This document shows positions 12,717 to 24,772 of a stretch of 64,000 nucleotides of DNA, in pieces. This DNA is from Lottia gigantea (Eukaryota; Mollusca; Gastropoda; Lottiidae). The first letter of the stretch is position 1. Each line of letters starts with the position of its first letter. The position numbers and the translations under genes are program-made. Location: contig NW_008708898.1 of NCBI RefSeq assembly GCF_000327385.1, positions 1,575,483 through 1,639,482 on the forward strand, read 5' to 3'. The notes below the pieces were generated by a model, which made no database searches, was not told the origin of the DNA, and was given only the letters and a program-made list of their open reading frames with translations.

Positions 12717-15700
12717 TTTGAAATGCGAGACCACAATCGATAATTATATGTATTAACATTTTAATATATAAGCCTGTGGGTATATATATTTTGAAGGGTG
12801 ATTGCTTTACTTCGTATACACTTTATACATTATCTAATTAGCTTTAATTTGCCGACAGCTCACAATCGTAAGTGCATCGCAGTGTATTGACGACAAAAAT
12901 TAGAAGCGTGGTTGTCAGAATTACTCATGGGTATCTTATTTAATGATCGCCATGACTATGTGTATAGTACAAAGTGTTTGTCGCATTCCAGTCTGTTTGG
13001 AAAAAAACACAAGCACACCTTTGGTGGAAAACTTTACATACGCATGTCCAGAAGACTTTTCTACCACGGTGTCTCAAAAAGGGTTCAGTTGCCATGAACA
13101 TTTTAAGGCTGCATCATCAAATGTCGTCGGCACAAGAAAGTATGGGTTACTATTGTGATTCATGCGATTCATGAAACACGTTATCAGAATCAAACTTATC
13201 ATTAGTTAGATGTCGAAGAGATTGTCTCCCTTTAGTGCTTCCATGAATATCGTGATTTCGATAACAGGGACATAACATATCTCTAAATATGATGAAGGCG
13301 AAGACTTGGAAATGAATCTATCTGTAGTAGCAAGTAACTAGTGACAACAATAAACGCCTTATTCATATTGAATAAGATACCGACTATTTTGAAATTAAAC
13401 GTTGAATGTTAATAGCTACAACGTAGAAAAGAATGTTGTGTAGATTTTGCTATAGATGTTTTGTAAAGCCCTTGAAGTTGTTAAACCGGTACCTTTTTAT
13501 CTTTTTACACTTTGTACAGTTAATGAAATATAATGTATTGTTTGAATTTCGTTCCATTTCTGCAATATAGGGATGTTAGCAAAGGAGTTGCAAATTTTAG
13601 TTTCTGACAAAAATTCGTGTGGGAGATTAACACTATTCTAGCTCTTGTTACCACCATTCTTCTTCGGCTTGCTTTTGTGTCATGTACATATTATCACATA
13701 TTCTATTGAGATAAGATAATGTACATATTATATATGGCAATGCTAAATAGGTTGATTATTACATCCGCCATCACAGGTAACCAGCGATACTGTACGACTA
13801 TAATATTTCAACAAACAAAAGTGTTGTGCAAGATAGTAAAGCACAAAACATCTTAAAATAGCAATAAATATATCATGTGAAAATTTGTCATTACGGAAAC
13901 TCTGAAAGGTAAATAAAGAAAACGCACTATTCGATAGCAATAATTTTGTTACAAAATATGGCAGGAAAAGGAAGCCTGAAGGTGCGAATAATGGAGCTTT
14001 TCCTGAATTTTAGTGCAGGTGCTACCTTTCTGAATTTAAAATACACAACGTTCGGAAACAATCAACACCATGTCCGGACATTTCCTTCTGTATCGAAAAT
14101 TCCGCATCGTGCGCTTCACCGATCCAGCATCTGAAGTGAATATTATTTACGCCGAACTGTAAATATGGTTCTTTGGCTTCGGTGCGAAACTGTCATTGTT
14201 AATTTTCCTCTCATCTGCAGTAACATACCCCAATCACCAGCCTTTGGCGCGTCATCCGCTATGCCAGGACTTGTTCAATTTATGAAGACATTCTGGCCAG
14301 GGGTCGAGTTTTGACTTTGAAAATGCTTAAGCAGGGTTACTTGACACATAGACTTAATTTAGGAAATTTTATGGTCGTTATAGCTAACTTCTGGACAAAT
14401 ATTACAAAGACGTTTCTTGCATCTTGGCTGATTTGATGTTCAGGCATATTGATCTGTTTGTATCTGATGTTGACATAGATAGTAATGGCGGGTGTCGCTC
14501 GCGAAGCAGACAAGGCTTACTCTTTTCGAAACACCTGATGGTACTTCTCTTTGGAGGGGTCAACTACTTTAATATTTTTACTCTTGATTTTGTCATGCTT
14601 TGGACGATATAAGTCATCATCGACGATATACGGTATTCGATGCGGCAAACGATGCTGGATTTTCGATACAGAAAAAAATAGAGCATGCGAATACACGGAT
14701 CTGGGTCTTGACACAACACTACATCGATAATTCCGTATCGCAAATCGCATCGGACATAGTAACTCGTCTATTCGCACCGTTTTATAGATGTACTCCACTA
14801 AATCACTTTCCATGTAAAATCACGAAATTCGAATCTCTGTTTTTTTTTTCAGAACCGCTTGAAAATTTCCAAATACGTCGCATTAAAGCCTCACAAATAC
14901 GCAATGTTTTGTCAAAATTCAATATATGATGACCATGACACTATTTGCAAGTAGACAACTGCTGGATATAAACATCTGAACTCTGAATTAGTGGGCATGC
15001 ATTTGGCAAGTATCTTGACAAAGAAAAAGAGGCTGTCTGGACGTTTCGATCTACTCCGGCTAAAACTTCAAAGCACAAGGTTCTCGCTGAGGGCCAGTGG
15101 CATCTCCATTGTGCTTTATATGTTCGAAACAAATACTATTATATATCACGTTTTCAGTTTTATTTTTAGTTATTTCATGTTTTACAATGTTAGGGGTGGA
15201 TGGATGTTATTCATCACATCTTGTCAACTTTTCTACAAGTTCGGGAATAAATCCATAATTTGTTTACAGTTCTGTTTTTATTGGTTTCGAGGAGTATTTT
15301 TCCGAGAAGTAACTTTTCCGCACACCGTACACCTTACCTCGTTTATTCGTGACTTTATTCTACTGCGTTTAAATCTCATTATATCTGAAATCTGAGAGAT
15401 AGTACAATTTTAGACATCAAAACATTCAGACAAAAAATATGAAATCAAATAAAGGGGAAGAGAGGGAGATTTCTAAAAAATTCCACAGACTATATTCGTA
15501 TACAATTACACAAAAGTTTTAGTGGTCTTAGTTCTTTTAGAAAATCTCAAACATTGGGGATATCAAATCGAGTCACCTCCCTTGTTTTTAAGAGATCAAT
15601 TTTTCACCGACATATTCATACACTTTAAAAGATATTTACAAAAACTGGGAAATTCTTGCAAAGAATATTCACTTTCCATTGCCAGTGGCTAGTAAAATGC

Positions 15701-17400
15701 TCAATATAATAAACAAATTCAAAATATACACCGAAAAGGGATATTAATTTTGATGTCTGCCTGCTATTTCGTTTTTGATGCAGTTCTTAAGATATCTTAA
15801 TATATGGCCTCATTCATCCTGCCCCACTATGTCGGCGTACAGAGACAAAAAAGGACGTCTGGATGTCATTGACAACTTAGAGTATTTTCAAAAAACTTTT
15901 AAGAGAACGTTAAGAACAGATCAGGTTTAAATCGCGTACAATTCAGGGGAGGTTATCCATAGTAGAACAACATAAATACCATGACTCTGAAAAACCTGTA
16001 TAGCAATTCGTGTTCGATGATGATAATTGCACACAATTTGTTGACATTAAGATTGTCAAAATTATTTCAAACACAATGTGTCCGCAATTATCAATAACTA
16101 ATAAATTATTTATTACAGGGTATCATTTAAAAAGATCAAAATTGTGGCATGACAATTACCAATGAAAAATGAGAAGATTTTTATTGTATCACATCTAAAG
16201 TTAAAAAGAAATGAAAGTTTAGTTTCTATTATTGCTTCCTGAAACCCAATGATTTTCCTATCGCTTCTCATTTACAACATATTCTGAACGAAGCAGAGAG
16301 CAAATTTGATATAGAAATTACCAAATCACATCGCTATTTCTTCACCCTAATCTATATTTACTTTTATTCATTTGATTTACCCGACTTCAATTATTCTGGC
16401 GACAAAAATTTGATACGATAGAATTATTAAGCCTTGTCGAGCTACTTCATGTCAATTCCCGTTCTCGTTCCTTTTCTCGAGATTGGTTCTTTACATCAAA
16501 GCGCAGTAATGACTACCGGTCTATGATCAATCTGTCTCTATCCGAGGAATTACCACAACTAGTTGACAATAGGCGAGAAAATTGTTCATCTTATGAAGAA
16601 ATTAAAGCCAAAGAAGCTAGAGTGATTTAATGCCTCATTCTACGGATATTGTTATTTGTTCTCCTTCAGGCAAATATTTGGCAGTCAGTTTATTAATAAA
16701 GTTAGAGGCCAATTTCAGTTCAATAACTTGATTTCTGAGACAGTAAACGAGCGCTTAGAGACTGATTAGCGCTATTTAAACGTAAATATTGACAATTTCT
16801 CACCACATTAGTCAGTAATTTAATATATAGAAAGTTATTGTGTCTTTAAGTTGAATGTGTTCGTGGTAAAAACACAAGAGGTACTTGAGAGGGCGGTCTT
16901 GTGGAAAATTGAACTATTGGCGCTGTTAGGCTAATTTAAACGTCATGATATTAAATTTACTTCATTGCCGCTACAGTTGTAATTATTGGTAAGCTATTTA
17001 GATTACAAACTTAATAAAGAACCCAGTGCCAAAGGCAACAAATCGGCTATAATCTTATGAGGCAAATTCTGCCACTTCTTATTTCATAGTTAAATGCTTA
17101 ATCAAAGATCAGCTTGGCATCAAAAACTATTAAATCTAGTTTAGTTTTGCTGTTGGCAAAAATCTTTCTATAAAGAAATATTGGAGACTCATAATGTCGC
17201 GTTTAATGGTTGTAAATCACTGAGGATTTTGCGACACCACTTCGACAAATGTTTGGTTACATCATATATTAACTTACATCTTGTTTAATTGTGAATGCTT
17301 TTAAGAGTTGAGACACATAGTTCATCCGCTTAACGAAATGATCGTGCAAATACGGTAAGAAACTACTAAACAAGGATAGAAATAATACATTTATATTTAT
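12717..17400. other. rx 3' UTR and intergenic DNA, with an unclassified repeat at about 14.0-14.7 kb
   Basis: Directly after the rx stop comes a probable 3' UTR, with AATAAA at 13349. Three overlapping short frames at 12912-13174 lie in it and look like chance. At 14040-14130 and 14615-14690 there are related sequences in opposite orientation (sharing TTTTCGATACAGAA and a GATGCGG block). Between them lies a GC-richer stretch (about 14480-14540) that reads like a dispersed molluscan repeat. From 15400 to 17400 I see only AT-rich DNA with many TAAT sites, possibly regulatory for rx. Confidence 0.5.
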
Positions 17401-17417
17401 AATTATCAAAAATAATC

Positions 17418-17825
17418 ATGAGTAACAGAAGTCCAAATTTTACACCACAGGAAATTCAAATTTTAATGGTCGAAGAAGGATCCGTACTATTAAACAGACT
17501 GAGTCATACAGTTACTAACAGTTCTAAAAAGGTTACATGTTCGGAGGTCAATGATGCAATTAATGATACCGATCATCTTCGGACTATAGAAGAAATACGG
17601 AAAAACTGGACCTGCTACGTTACCTGTAAGAAAATAGCAGAGAATGAAAGAGACTCACGACAAACTGGCGTGGCGGTGGACCCCTCCAAATTCAGTCTCA
17701 CCAATAGAGGACAAATAGCTGGGATAATAGGGAGCATTCCAATTACTGACATTGAATGCAGTATAGATATCTGTGAAACAATGCTTATCTCTCTTGATTT
17801 GAATAATTCACAAATCTTTGAATAG
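17418..17825 (+). CDS. Myb/SANT-like DNA-binding protein of a Harbinger-type transposon
   Basis: This intact 135-residue frame starts MSNRSPNFTPQEIQILM. The pattern of an aromatic residue then T-x-x-E, followed by Leu-Leu, a K-x-V-T-C block where the family has a Trp, and RTIEEIRKNWTCYV, fits the Myb/SANT-like domain (Myb_DNA-bind_5 type). That domain is encoded by the accessory gene of PIF/Harbinger elements, which helps bring the transposase to DNA. A conserved position that is usually Trp appears as Cys, so the copy may be decaying. The adjacent - strand fragment (17940-18130) encodes part of the matching transposase, in the convergent arrangement usual for these elements. It could instead be a domesticated copy, but the neighbours argue for transposon origin. 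Confidence 0.7.
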   Translation: MSNRSPNFTPQEIQILMVEEGSVLLNRLSHTVTNSSKKVTCSEVNDAINDTDHLRTIEEIRKNWTCYVTCKKIAENERDSRQTGVAVDPSKFSLTNRGQIAGIIGSIPITDIECSIDICETMLISLDLNNSQIFE

Positions 17826-17939
17826 GTCAGAATAAATTAATCGTGAGTTGCACCTGAATATTTTGTGACAATGTTTAAAAACTTCATATTTGAATCTTTA
17901 ACTGCTTGCACATTAATAGAATGATAGCTTTTTCTATTT

Positions 17940-18130
17940 ACATGTGGCTTTTATGCGAATGTGTGTACCGTCTATGGCACCGATTACACTTAGAGAGTTT
18001 GTCTATTGATAAAAACCTCATGATGTTGTCAAGTCCAGACTGGTCAGTTGGCATCTTTATATAGTCATTACAAACCCTCTTTAAACATGCAGTTACATTA
18101 CATGCTATATTAGATACAGACTGGATATTT
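17940..18130 (-). pseudogene. Harbinger (HARBI1-like) transposase fragment, catalytic core with the first Asp
   Basis: Read on the - strand, positions 17955-17988 encode VIGAIDGTHIRIK, the characteristic block around the first catalytic Asp of Harbinger/HARBI1 DDE transposases. Upstream on the same strand a stretch reads VCNDYIKMPT in another frame, so the fragment is not continuous. Only a small part of a roughly 350-residue transposase is present. It pairs with the Myb-like gene at 17418-17825 as one decayed Harbinger element. Confidence 0.7.
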
Positions 18131-18159
18131 TATGAACATAAGACATCATAAATCATGTC

Positions 18160-18300
18160 GGAGGTGTCTTAAGATTACGATAAAAGTTATGATATATCGT
18201 AAATTGGGACACTTTTGAAAACATGTCTTACGACTATGATCTGTCGCATGACCATCGTAAGAAACATTTTAGTCATAAGATATTTTCGAAAACCAGGCTG
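18160..18300. repeat. Probable Harbinger terminal region with short palindromes
   Basis: The stretch repeats the words TCTTACGA, CATCGTAAGA and TTTTCGAAAACCAG in both orientations directly beyond the transposase fragment. It looks like the terminal and subterminal repeat region of the Harbinger element. The opposite end was not found, so the limits are approximate. Confidence 0.4.
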
Positions 18301-18302
18301 GG

Positions 18303-18545
18303 GTCTGACATGGAAAAAGCGTCTAGTCGTTCGGATGGGACAATGAACTGATGTATGCTACAGATCCTAGGACAAAAGAGCAGACTATTGCCACATTGCA
18401 CACTTCATAGCGTTGCAGGTCTTCCTTGGCCAAATGAAGTTGAGAAAATTAACTTAAATTTACTTAAACAGTCTGTTGCAACCGGGCCTCGGTTTTAGCG
18501 TCCCATCTAAACGACTAGACGCGTTTTCAATGTCAGACTCTCCGA
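18303..18545. mobile_element. SINE-type element copy 1, followed by a second partial copy in inverted orientation
   Basis: The left part carries GACATGGAAAAAGCGTCTAG and TCGTTCGGATGGGACAATGA on the + strand. From about 18494 to 18545 the same block occurs reverse-complemented (GGCCTCGGTTTTAGCGTCCC...GACTAGACGC). The pair is therefore head to head with about 150 bp between. The core matches copies near 23570, 46930 and 60750, and a repeat common in molluscan genomes. Confidence 0.7.
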
Positions 18546-20039
18546 TCAGTATCACTGACGAAGGAAACCGGACTGAAAAAGTATTATTTCGAACGATGTC
18601 GAAATTGAACCCAGAACCTTCAGCAAAATTATAAAATTAAGAACAGTAAAACTGCAAATTGCTACGATAATTTGATAAAAACTGACCATTTTAACTAATA
18701 AATATTTCCAATTTGTGATGAAGCAATCTAAAAAATTAGCGCCATGACCTTTTTAAGTTAAGATACTAATACCATTCCCAATTTAGCATAAACTGTATGC
18801 ACGTTAACGAATCTTAACTTCGGATTTCTGAAACATACATGTAACTTGTGTTAAATTCATATAGACCTTTAATTGCAGTCTTGGAAAATGCGAATGATAA
18901 AAATCATACGCTGACTTGGAATAAATGCCTTAAACAGACATACCAACAAACCGAAGATGAACCAATCATTCATTTTGACCTAGGTTAAACAGTGAGTTGC
19001 AGCCCTTAATACTACAATCACATCAACTGCTACGAATTCCAGACAACCCAGATTCTGTCATTTTTGGAAAATCTGCAATAGTCAAGGTACTTGATGTAAA
19101 TTTCGGTTTATAATTAGATTTCCCGGTCCTACCACGACACTCTCCTATACCATCACAATTGAGCCCCAAATTCAAGATTTATGTACTTTGTTACCACTAC
19201 TCTGAGCGTTCTAACTCGCCACAGTGGGATTGCTAAACATTTGCATGTTGAAAAAGAACAAGATTTATTTATTTTTTCATTTCGTCATGCGTAATAAAAA
19301 CATTCTAACTTTTTAATGCAGTCTGCATCAGAAAACCGTGCTTTTCAATTCGCAAATATCAAGTCTGAAATGACCTGGCAGGATGACGGAGGCGGTCCGC
19401 CTTCGGCGCAGGATTCAAGACACCGGTACCACGATTACCCATTCCGGCCACGTTCTCGTCACGACACCCATGATATATCCGATTGAGCCACGACACAATC
19501 TCGACCTTTAGCGCCTGTTTAGACTTCCATGCTCAAGACCTACATATCCCACTGATTTTCAAGCAGATCTCATCAAGAGAAGCAAGAACTTCGTATGGGC
19601 CCACTACTGCGCCAAGACCAATCCGACTGTACCACAGCTGATCGAAGACTGTCCCATCCCTTTCCCGCCGTCACCACGTTCTCGCCCCGATTTTTGAGAC
19701 TCGTGAGAGTTTTCCAATTGATAAGCCTTTTACTCAATTTTCGTTATTTTCATCGTGGAACGATGTATAAGCCCGGCGTAATACCAATTAAGACAATCCT
19801 TATAATAAAATGAAATCGAACTGATACGACGTCCCGACAAGCCCGATTGTAAGGGGTTTTGGAAAATGGAACATCAGGAAAGGCCAATGCATGTCTAGCA
19901 ATGGGCAAGTAATTCTGACCACGGATAATCTGACCACTCTCTCGGTGATGTTGATGAACCTGGTCCTGCATAACCTTCTAACTGTAAACGCTAGAAGGTG
20001 TTTGTAGATCTCAATGAGAAAAGGTAGAGATTATGGTAG
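18546..20039. other. Intergenic DNA with a GC-richer unassigned stretch
   Basis: The first 800 bases are AT-rich without visible features. From about 19360 to 19760 the sequence is noticeably GC-richer and has short open frames, for example one from ATG at 19371 beginning MTWQDDGGGPPSAQD and running 38 codons. I do not recognise them. The closeness to Harbinger transposase sequence suggests repeat-derived DNA rather than a host exon. Confidence 0.4.
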
Positions 20040-20265
20040 AGTTTATGCTATTGTACAAGTTACAAGATTACCTTGACACAATAAGAAGCATGCCCTGTGG
20101 GATGAAATTGCAGCGAAGTTGTTCAATTATGCCAAATACATTTTCAATCACTCTACGAACTGCGTTCCATCTCTTCTCAAACTGTTCTACTACACCCTTC
20201 CATTCTAAGGAAAGAAATGTTTTTCTGTGGCACTTAAGAGTGGCAAGATGTCCACAAATTCTATC
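20040..20265 (-). pseudogene. Second Harbinger-type transposase fragment, C-terminal part
   Basis: On the - strand, about 20131-20165 encodes RWNAVRRVIENVFGI. This matches the block around the third catalytic acidic residue (E in V-I-E-x-x-F-G) near the C-terminus of Harbinger transposases. Flanking sequence is shifted and interrupted. On the - strand this C-terminal piece lies before the N-terminal-core piece at 17955, so the two are not parts of one collinear gene. Confidence 0.5.
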
Positions 20266-20299
20266 TTCATTTCTTGATCTAAAGCCGCCTTGTAGATGA

Positions 20300-23200
20300 C
20301 TTTCAATGACTTCTGTCTCCTCATATACATATGACTGTCAATGTCAATACCTGATGCCTGATGATCAACTTAGTGTTGTTTTTTTTAATGATGATGCATG
20401 ACGTCTTAATTTCCTTTTTGTAGAAGCTACTTATTTTTTTTTAACAACAGTACAGTACTTTGTGAATCTCTTTTTGTAGACCTTTGTAAAATTTAAAAAT
20501 TGTGACGCGATTGATCACAAAGTGTTTCAAATAAGAATATTTCATCTATGTCCATTAAAATGTCCTCCAAGCCGACAGGACCATTGTCTCTATCGAACAA
20601 GATTAGTTAAAAATTGTAAAAATGTGCCCAGATGTTTGGTATCGCGACTGAGGTGCAGTATACTTTCTTTCTTTCTGAATAACTAGGCATCATATTTATT
20701 TTTGTTCAATTGATATCCCTTAATATGTCTTTTGTCTTCTATGAAGATATTTATATTGGTGTACTCCTTAAAATCATAATAAGAAAATTGGCTTTAATGG
20801 ACGTGAAATTTCCTGATAGAAACCATTCAAATGGAGGTTTCCAGTTACGTGGAAATTATTTTTAAGTTTAAAATGATTAAATATCTTAATACTGTCATCA
20901 AGAATCTGTAGAAATTTCTTCACATTTCAATTGGTCAGTTAATAAGTGGCTCTATGAGGAAATTAAATTCTATCTTGTAGTAATGATTATCTTTTAAGAT
21001 TCCTGGGGCTTCTTTAGATTGTGTGGTGATGTTTGATTAAGGTTTCTCTAAGGAAGGTGTAAGACAGGGAAACCCAATGCTATCAGTTGATTAAAATTAC
21101 ACTGATTTAGACTTCATTTATGATCTTTGATGGAGCAAAAAATACTACCAAAGTTGAAACATGCACATAACTTAAAACTCAATATTATTACGCAATATTT
21201 GTCCAGTTATGTGCTTTATCTCAAAATGTGAGATGAGATGAGATGAGATGACAAAGTGAGATGCAGAATAGCAACAGACATTCTTAGGAGAATGAGGCTA
21301 CAGACAACCGTAACTATTGTAGCGTATTAAATTCTGTTGCTGGAGATGGACTCTTAATGGCAGGGGATGAGCAAACATCTTTAAAGCTGGTCATGAGCAT
21401 TGAGCAACCTACCTCCCCCTCCATATAAAAATAAGAACATGAAATGGAGTAGGGTTGGGTAGCTCGCTCGCTCTCAGCACGTGCACTGGCTTTTGGCTTG
21501 CGTTTTTTTTTTAATGTATATGTATTTCAGTGCCTTACACCTTGTGGCATGTACTTGATCACTTTAGCAGAAACTTGTCAATCTCATACACGCGTATTTG
21601 TGTATATTTATTTTTCTGTATGTTTATCGTTAATTTGTGATGGCTTGTGCATCTTTAGTAGTCATGTACTTGATTACAGCAACATAGTCTGTCCATTTGA
21701 TACACATGTACTTGTGTATTTGTTAAACTGGTTGTCCATCCAGGAAATGTGTATTTTTTCTATGCATTCAGTATATGCATCCCCCATGGGCTGAATGTTA
21801 GACAGGACCATGTCCTTGTGTATTGATATAAGTCTAATAAAGTTTAGAGATAATAGGTTGAGGGATGGTGTAAATGGCAATAATGTCCATTTTGGAAAAA
21901 AGCTCTAACCATGATATATTTTATGATTTGTGACAATCCACTGAAGTCATTACTTTTCCTCCCTTGTAATTCTACTTAATATTAATCTATGCTTCAAAGT
22001 TGGTGTCGGTGTGTTAAAGTAATTACTGTGGTGGGTTCCAACAGAAAATTTGTGCGAAATAAACTTTCTGGAACACTTTATTGCATGGCACTTCAACATG
22101 GTTATTAATGAGTGATGCAGTTTGAATAGATAAAAGTAGTATTTTTCTCCCAAATGTATGCTATAAATTAGGTCAGAACTGATTCCTGTTGAAAAGACAT
22201 AAGAGAATGTAATTGAAAATGTCTGAACTAGGTCTAAAAGTCTGTACAAAAACCTGTTATTATCACAATTCAATTAGAAAAAATACAAGTCAATTCAATC
22301 ATCTGGTTAGCTCTATTGAATCAATGTAATTCTTCTATTTTATTCTGTTTATATTGGCATTTACAAATTTCCTCAAATTACTAGTTTGTAAAGCGAGCGA
22401 GAGAAAGAGTCGCTCATTGATTTTATAGTCTTATTATAGTTAATAAATAGCCATGTAACTGTTCGCCTTGGAGGCCTTTCGCTACTCACTAATCTAATAA
22501 TATTGCCAATCTCACAGATATTTAACAAAATTGATTACAAAGTTAGAGGGTGGATAGAAAAACTCTAAACCAATGTTAAACAATAGTCCGATCATTATTC
22601 GCTAGTTAGTGGTGATTAAATTATTGTTCACTATATTCATTAAGTCTATTGGGCTGGAAATTGGCAAAAAAGACTTGGAAGTTGTTGAACGAAGCTTATT
22701 ACTGGTATTATTTCTCATCAGCGATTGCTGAAACCAAATTATCTCGACAAAGCTCAATTATCGAATTGTTGGCCGATTTCGACTTTTCAATTTTCACGTT
22801 AAACATTTCTTTGTTGATGCATGGTTAACTCTGTTATATATTATTTATCAAGTTTACTTCATAGCTTTCCATATGTAAAAAATATTGCATGAAATATCCG
22901 TGATTTTATATAATATTGCACAATGTTTGACGTCACGGGTTTATTATTATTAATCGTTTAGATGCACGTCTTCTTAATTTTCAGAATGCGCATCAAACTC
23001 TGTGGCCAAAAGATAGTAACTTCAGTGCAAGACTGAAGGGACTACATTAAAACTGATTTCAGTTAACAGTTCCTGTGATCGTATAGATACCCAAGATGAA
23101 CGTTTTTTTAAGTTTTCACCTTGGAACTAGGTTTCAGAATTCTTATTAAATTATGCACTGTAATTTTTTTTAAATCTATGGTTAATACATAGTACTTCAG

Positions 23201-23567
23201 TGCACATCTCTATAATAAAACTGTTTTCAGTTAACAGTTCCTTGATCCCTTATTTCAATATTGACATTTCAATTTATATCTAAATTAGGCGTCGAAACTA
23301 AACATACAAACACACGTGTCATGTATTCAAGCTAATCTGATAAGAATAGCCTGTAAGGTAAAATTCAATATTTTAAGAATGGATAACACCCTAATCTGTT
23401 TAATAGTTAAGATAAGTTTAAAACAACCTGATGTCCAATATTTACATTCACCAGTCCTTCATTTCTGTATGAACATCATGCACAACTTATTGATGGAAAT
23501 AGTGGAAATATATTCTTTAGTATTTATAATACATGCATTAAATAGTAACATTGGTTTCAGAGATCAG
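20300..23567. other. rx-hbn intergenic DNA with minor repeats
   Basis: No host exon is recognised. It contains a GAGAT microsatellite (21229-21252). Short CGCT-rich motifs lie in opposite orientation at 21456-21478 and 22388-22409. A pair of direct repeats of about 60 bp (23022-23080 and 23191-23250) shares ACTTCAGTGCA and TTTCAGTTAACAGTTCC. The 22.4-22.8 kb part is repeat-free and rich in ACAAT and TAAT words, so it could be regulatory. Confidence 0.45.
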
Positions 23568-23800
23568 AGAGGCTGACATGAAAAAACGTCAAGTCGTTCG
23601 GATTGGACAATATAACGAGGCCCTGTGTGTTACTGGCTGTGCACTTAAAAGATACCTCGACAGTTGTGAATCAAAGGAGAAGGCTGATACCGCTCTCCTG
23701 GTAAAATTTCTCTTATTGCACACTTCATGATGTTGCCCGTAAGCATTAGCCCAGGTTCAGAAAAAATATGACGTAAAATTAATTCGTTTAATTTCATTTG
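23568..23800 (+). mobile_element. SINE-type element copy 2
   Basis: It shares with copies 3 and 4 the core GTCGTTCGGATTGGACAATA followed by GAGGCCCTGTGTG. It also shares the later block CTGGTAAAATTTC, ATTGCACACTTCATG and GTTGCCCGTAAGCATTAGCC. It is non-coding. The limits are set by where similarity to the other copies fades. Confidence 0.7.
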
Positions 23801-24772
23801 TACATGTACAGTACTTATTATATAAGCTTTTCCTCTATAGATGGTTGTCAGATCTCTCAACTTTTCTGGTGATATTTTATTTGTAATTTTTTAAGATGGG
23901 TAAGATTGCTGTTTGTATTATACAGATCCCAGGATGAAATATTTGGGTAAAAAACCCAAATGTCATTCTGAAAGTAGTATGCGACACTCATCACTAAAAC
24001 TGATATCTGGTTTATAATATTGTGATACTCACGAGACAGAAAATTACACACTGGAGACTGGTTTTGAATTTGGGTATCTTATATTTATATACGAAACAAG
24101 TGTACGATAAAAGTAATCTGTATTTATGTAGTGTAAACTGGGGTACATTGGATTCCCATTTATCATTTTCAACTGCTTACGATGTTTAAAATTTGAAGCA
24201 ATTTGGTGTCCTGTTCAAACCCAATATACCACATAGCACCCCAAAATTAATGATTCTGTTAAAAAGATATATTGAACGTTATATAGTTTTATTTATAAAT
24301 AACAAAACAACAATAAAGAAAATAATATGTGCATGTAAAAGAATTCTTGAGAATGGTCTCATAATTCTTACAGACGCTAAATCATTATACAGTACACAAA
24401 CAAAACAAAATAAATCAAAACAACAAAATGAAAAGCATAAAGCACTTTCATGGAAATTAACAATACTATTATTTCTCTCGTAAATTTTTAGGGTCCATTT
24501 TGCTATATTTCACATTTTCTTGCAATTTATCAACCCTAAGATGCAAACTTTGGCAAGTAGAGAATTAACACATAGATAAAATGATGTACTATCATATTAG
24601 CATTTTAGGGTTGAGTTAGATTTAACATTCCAGTTGTCCACATGATCTTATTATTGTGCTTTGAAACATTAGTTTTTATTTAATAAATTACGGAGTTACA
24701 TAGTTTTGAGAAACAACACAACGTTGCAACCTATTTCTCCACTACACAGTATAATTGTACTAATGATTTGTT
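23801..24772. other. hbn 3' flank with candidate poly(A) signal
   Basis: On the - strand an AATAAA lies at 24680-24675, about 95 bases past the hbn stop, giving a short probable 3' UTR. The rest is AT-rich. The frame at 24193-24483 is low-complexity Lys/Ile-rich and not convincing. Confidence 0.5.

Noticed and set aside
12912-13174. Three overlapping + strand frames just after rx
   Set aside because: They lie in three frames over the same bases, have no known domain and sit in the probable rx 3' UTR.
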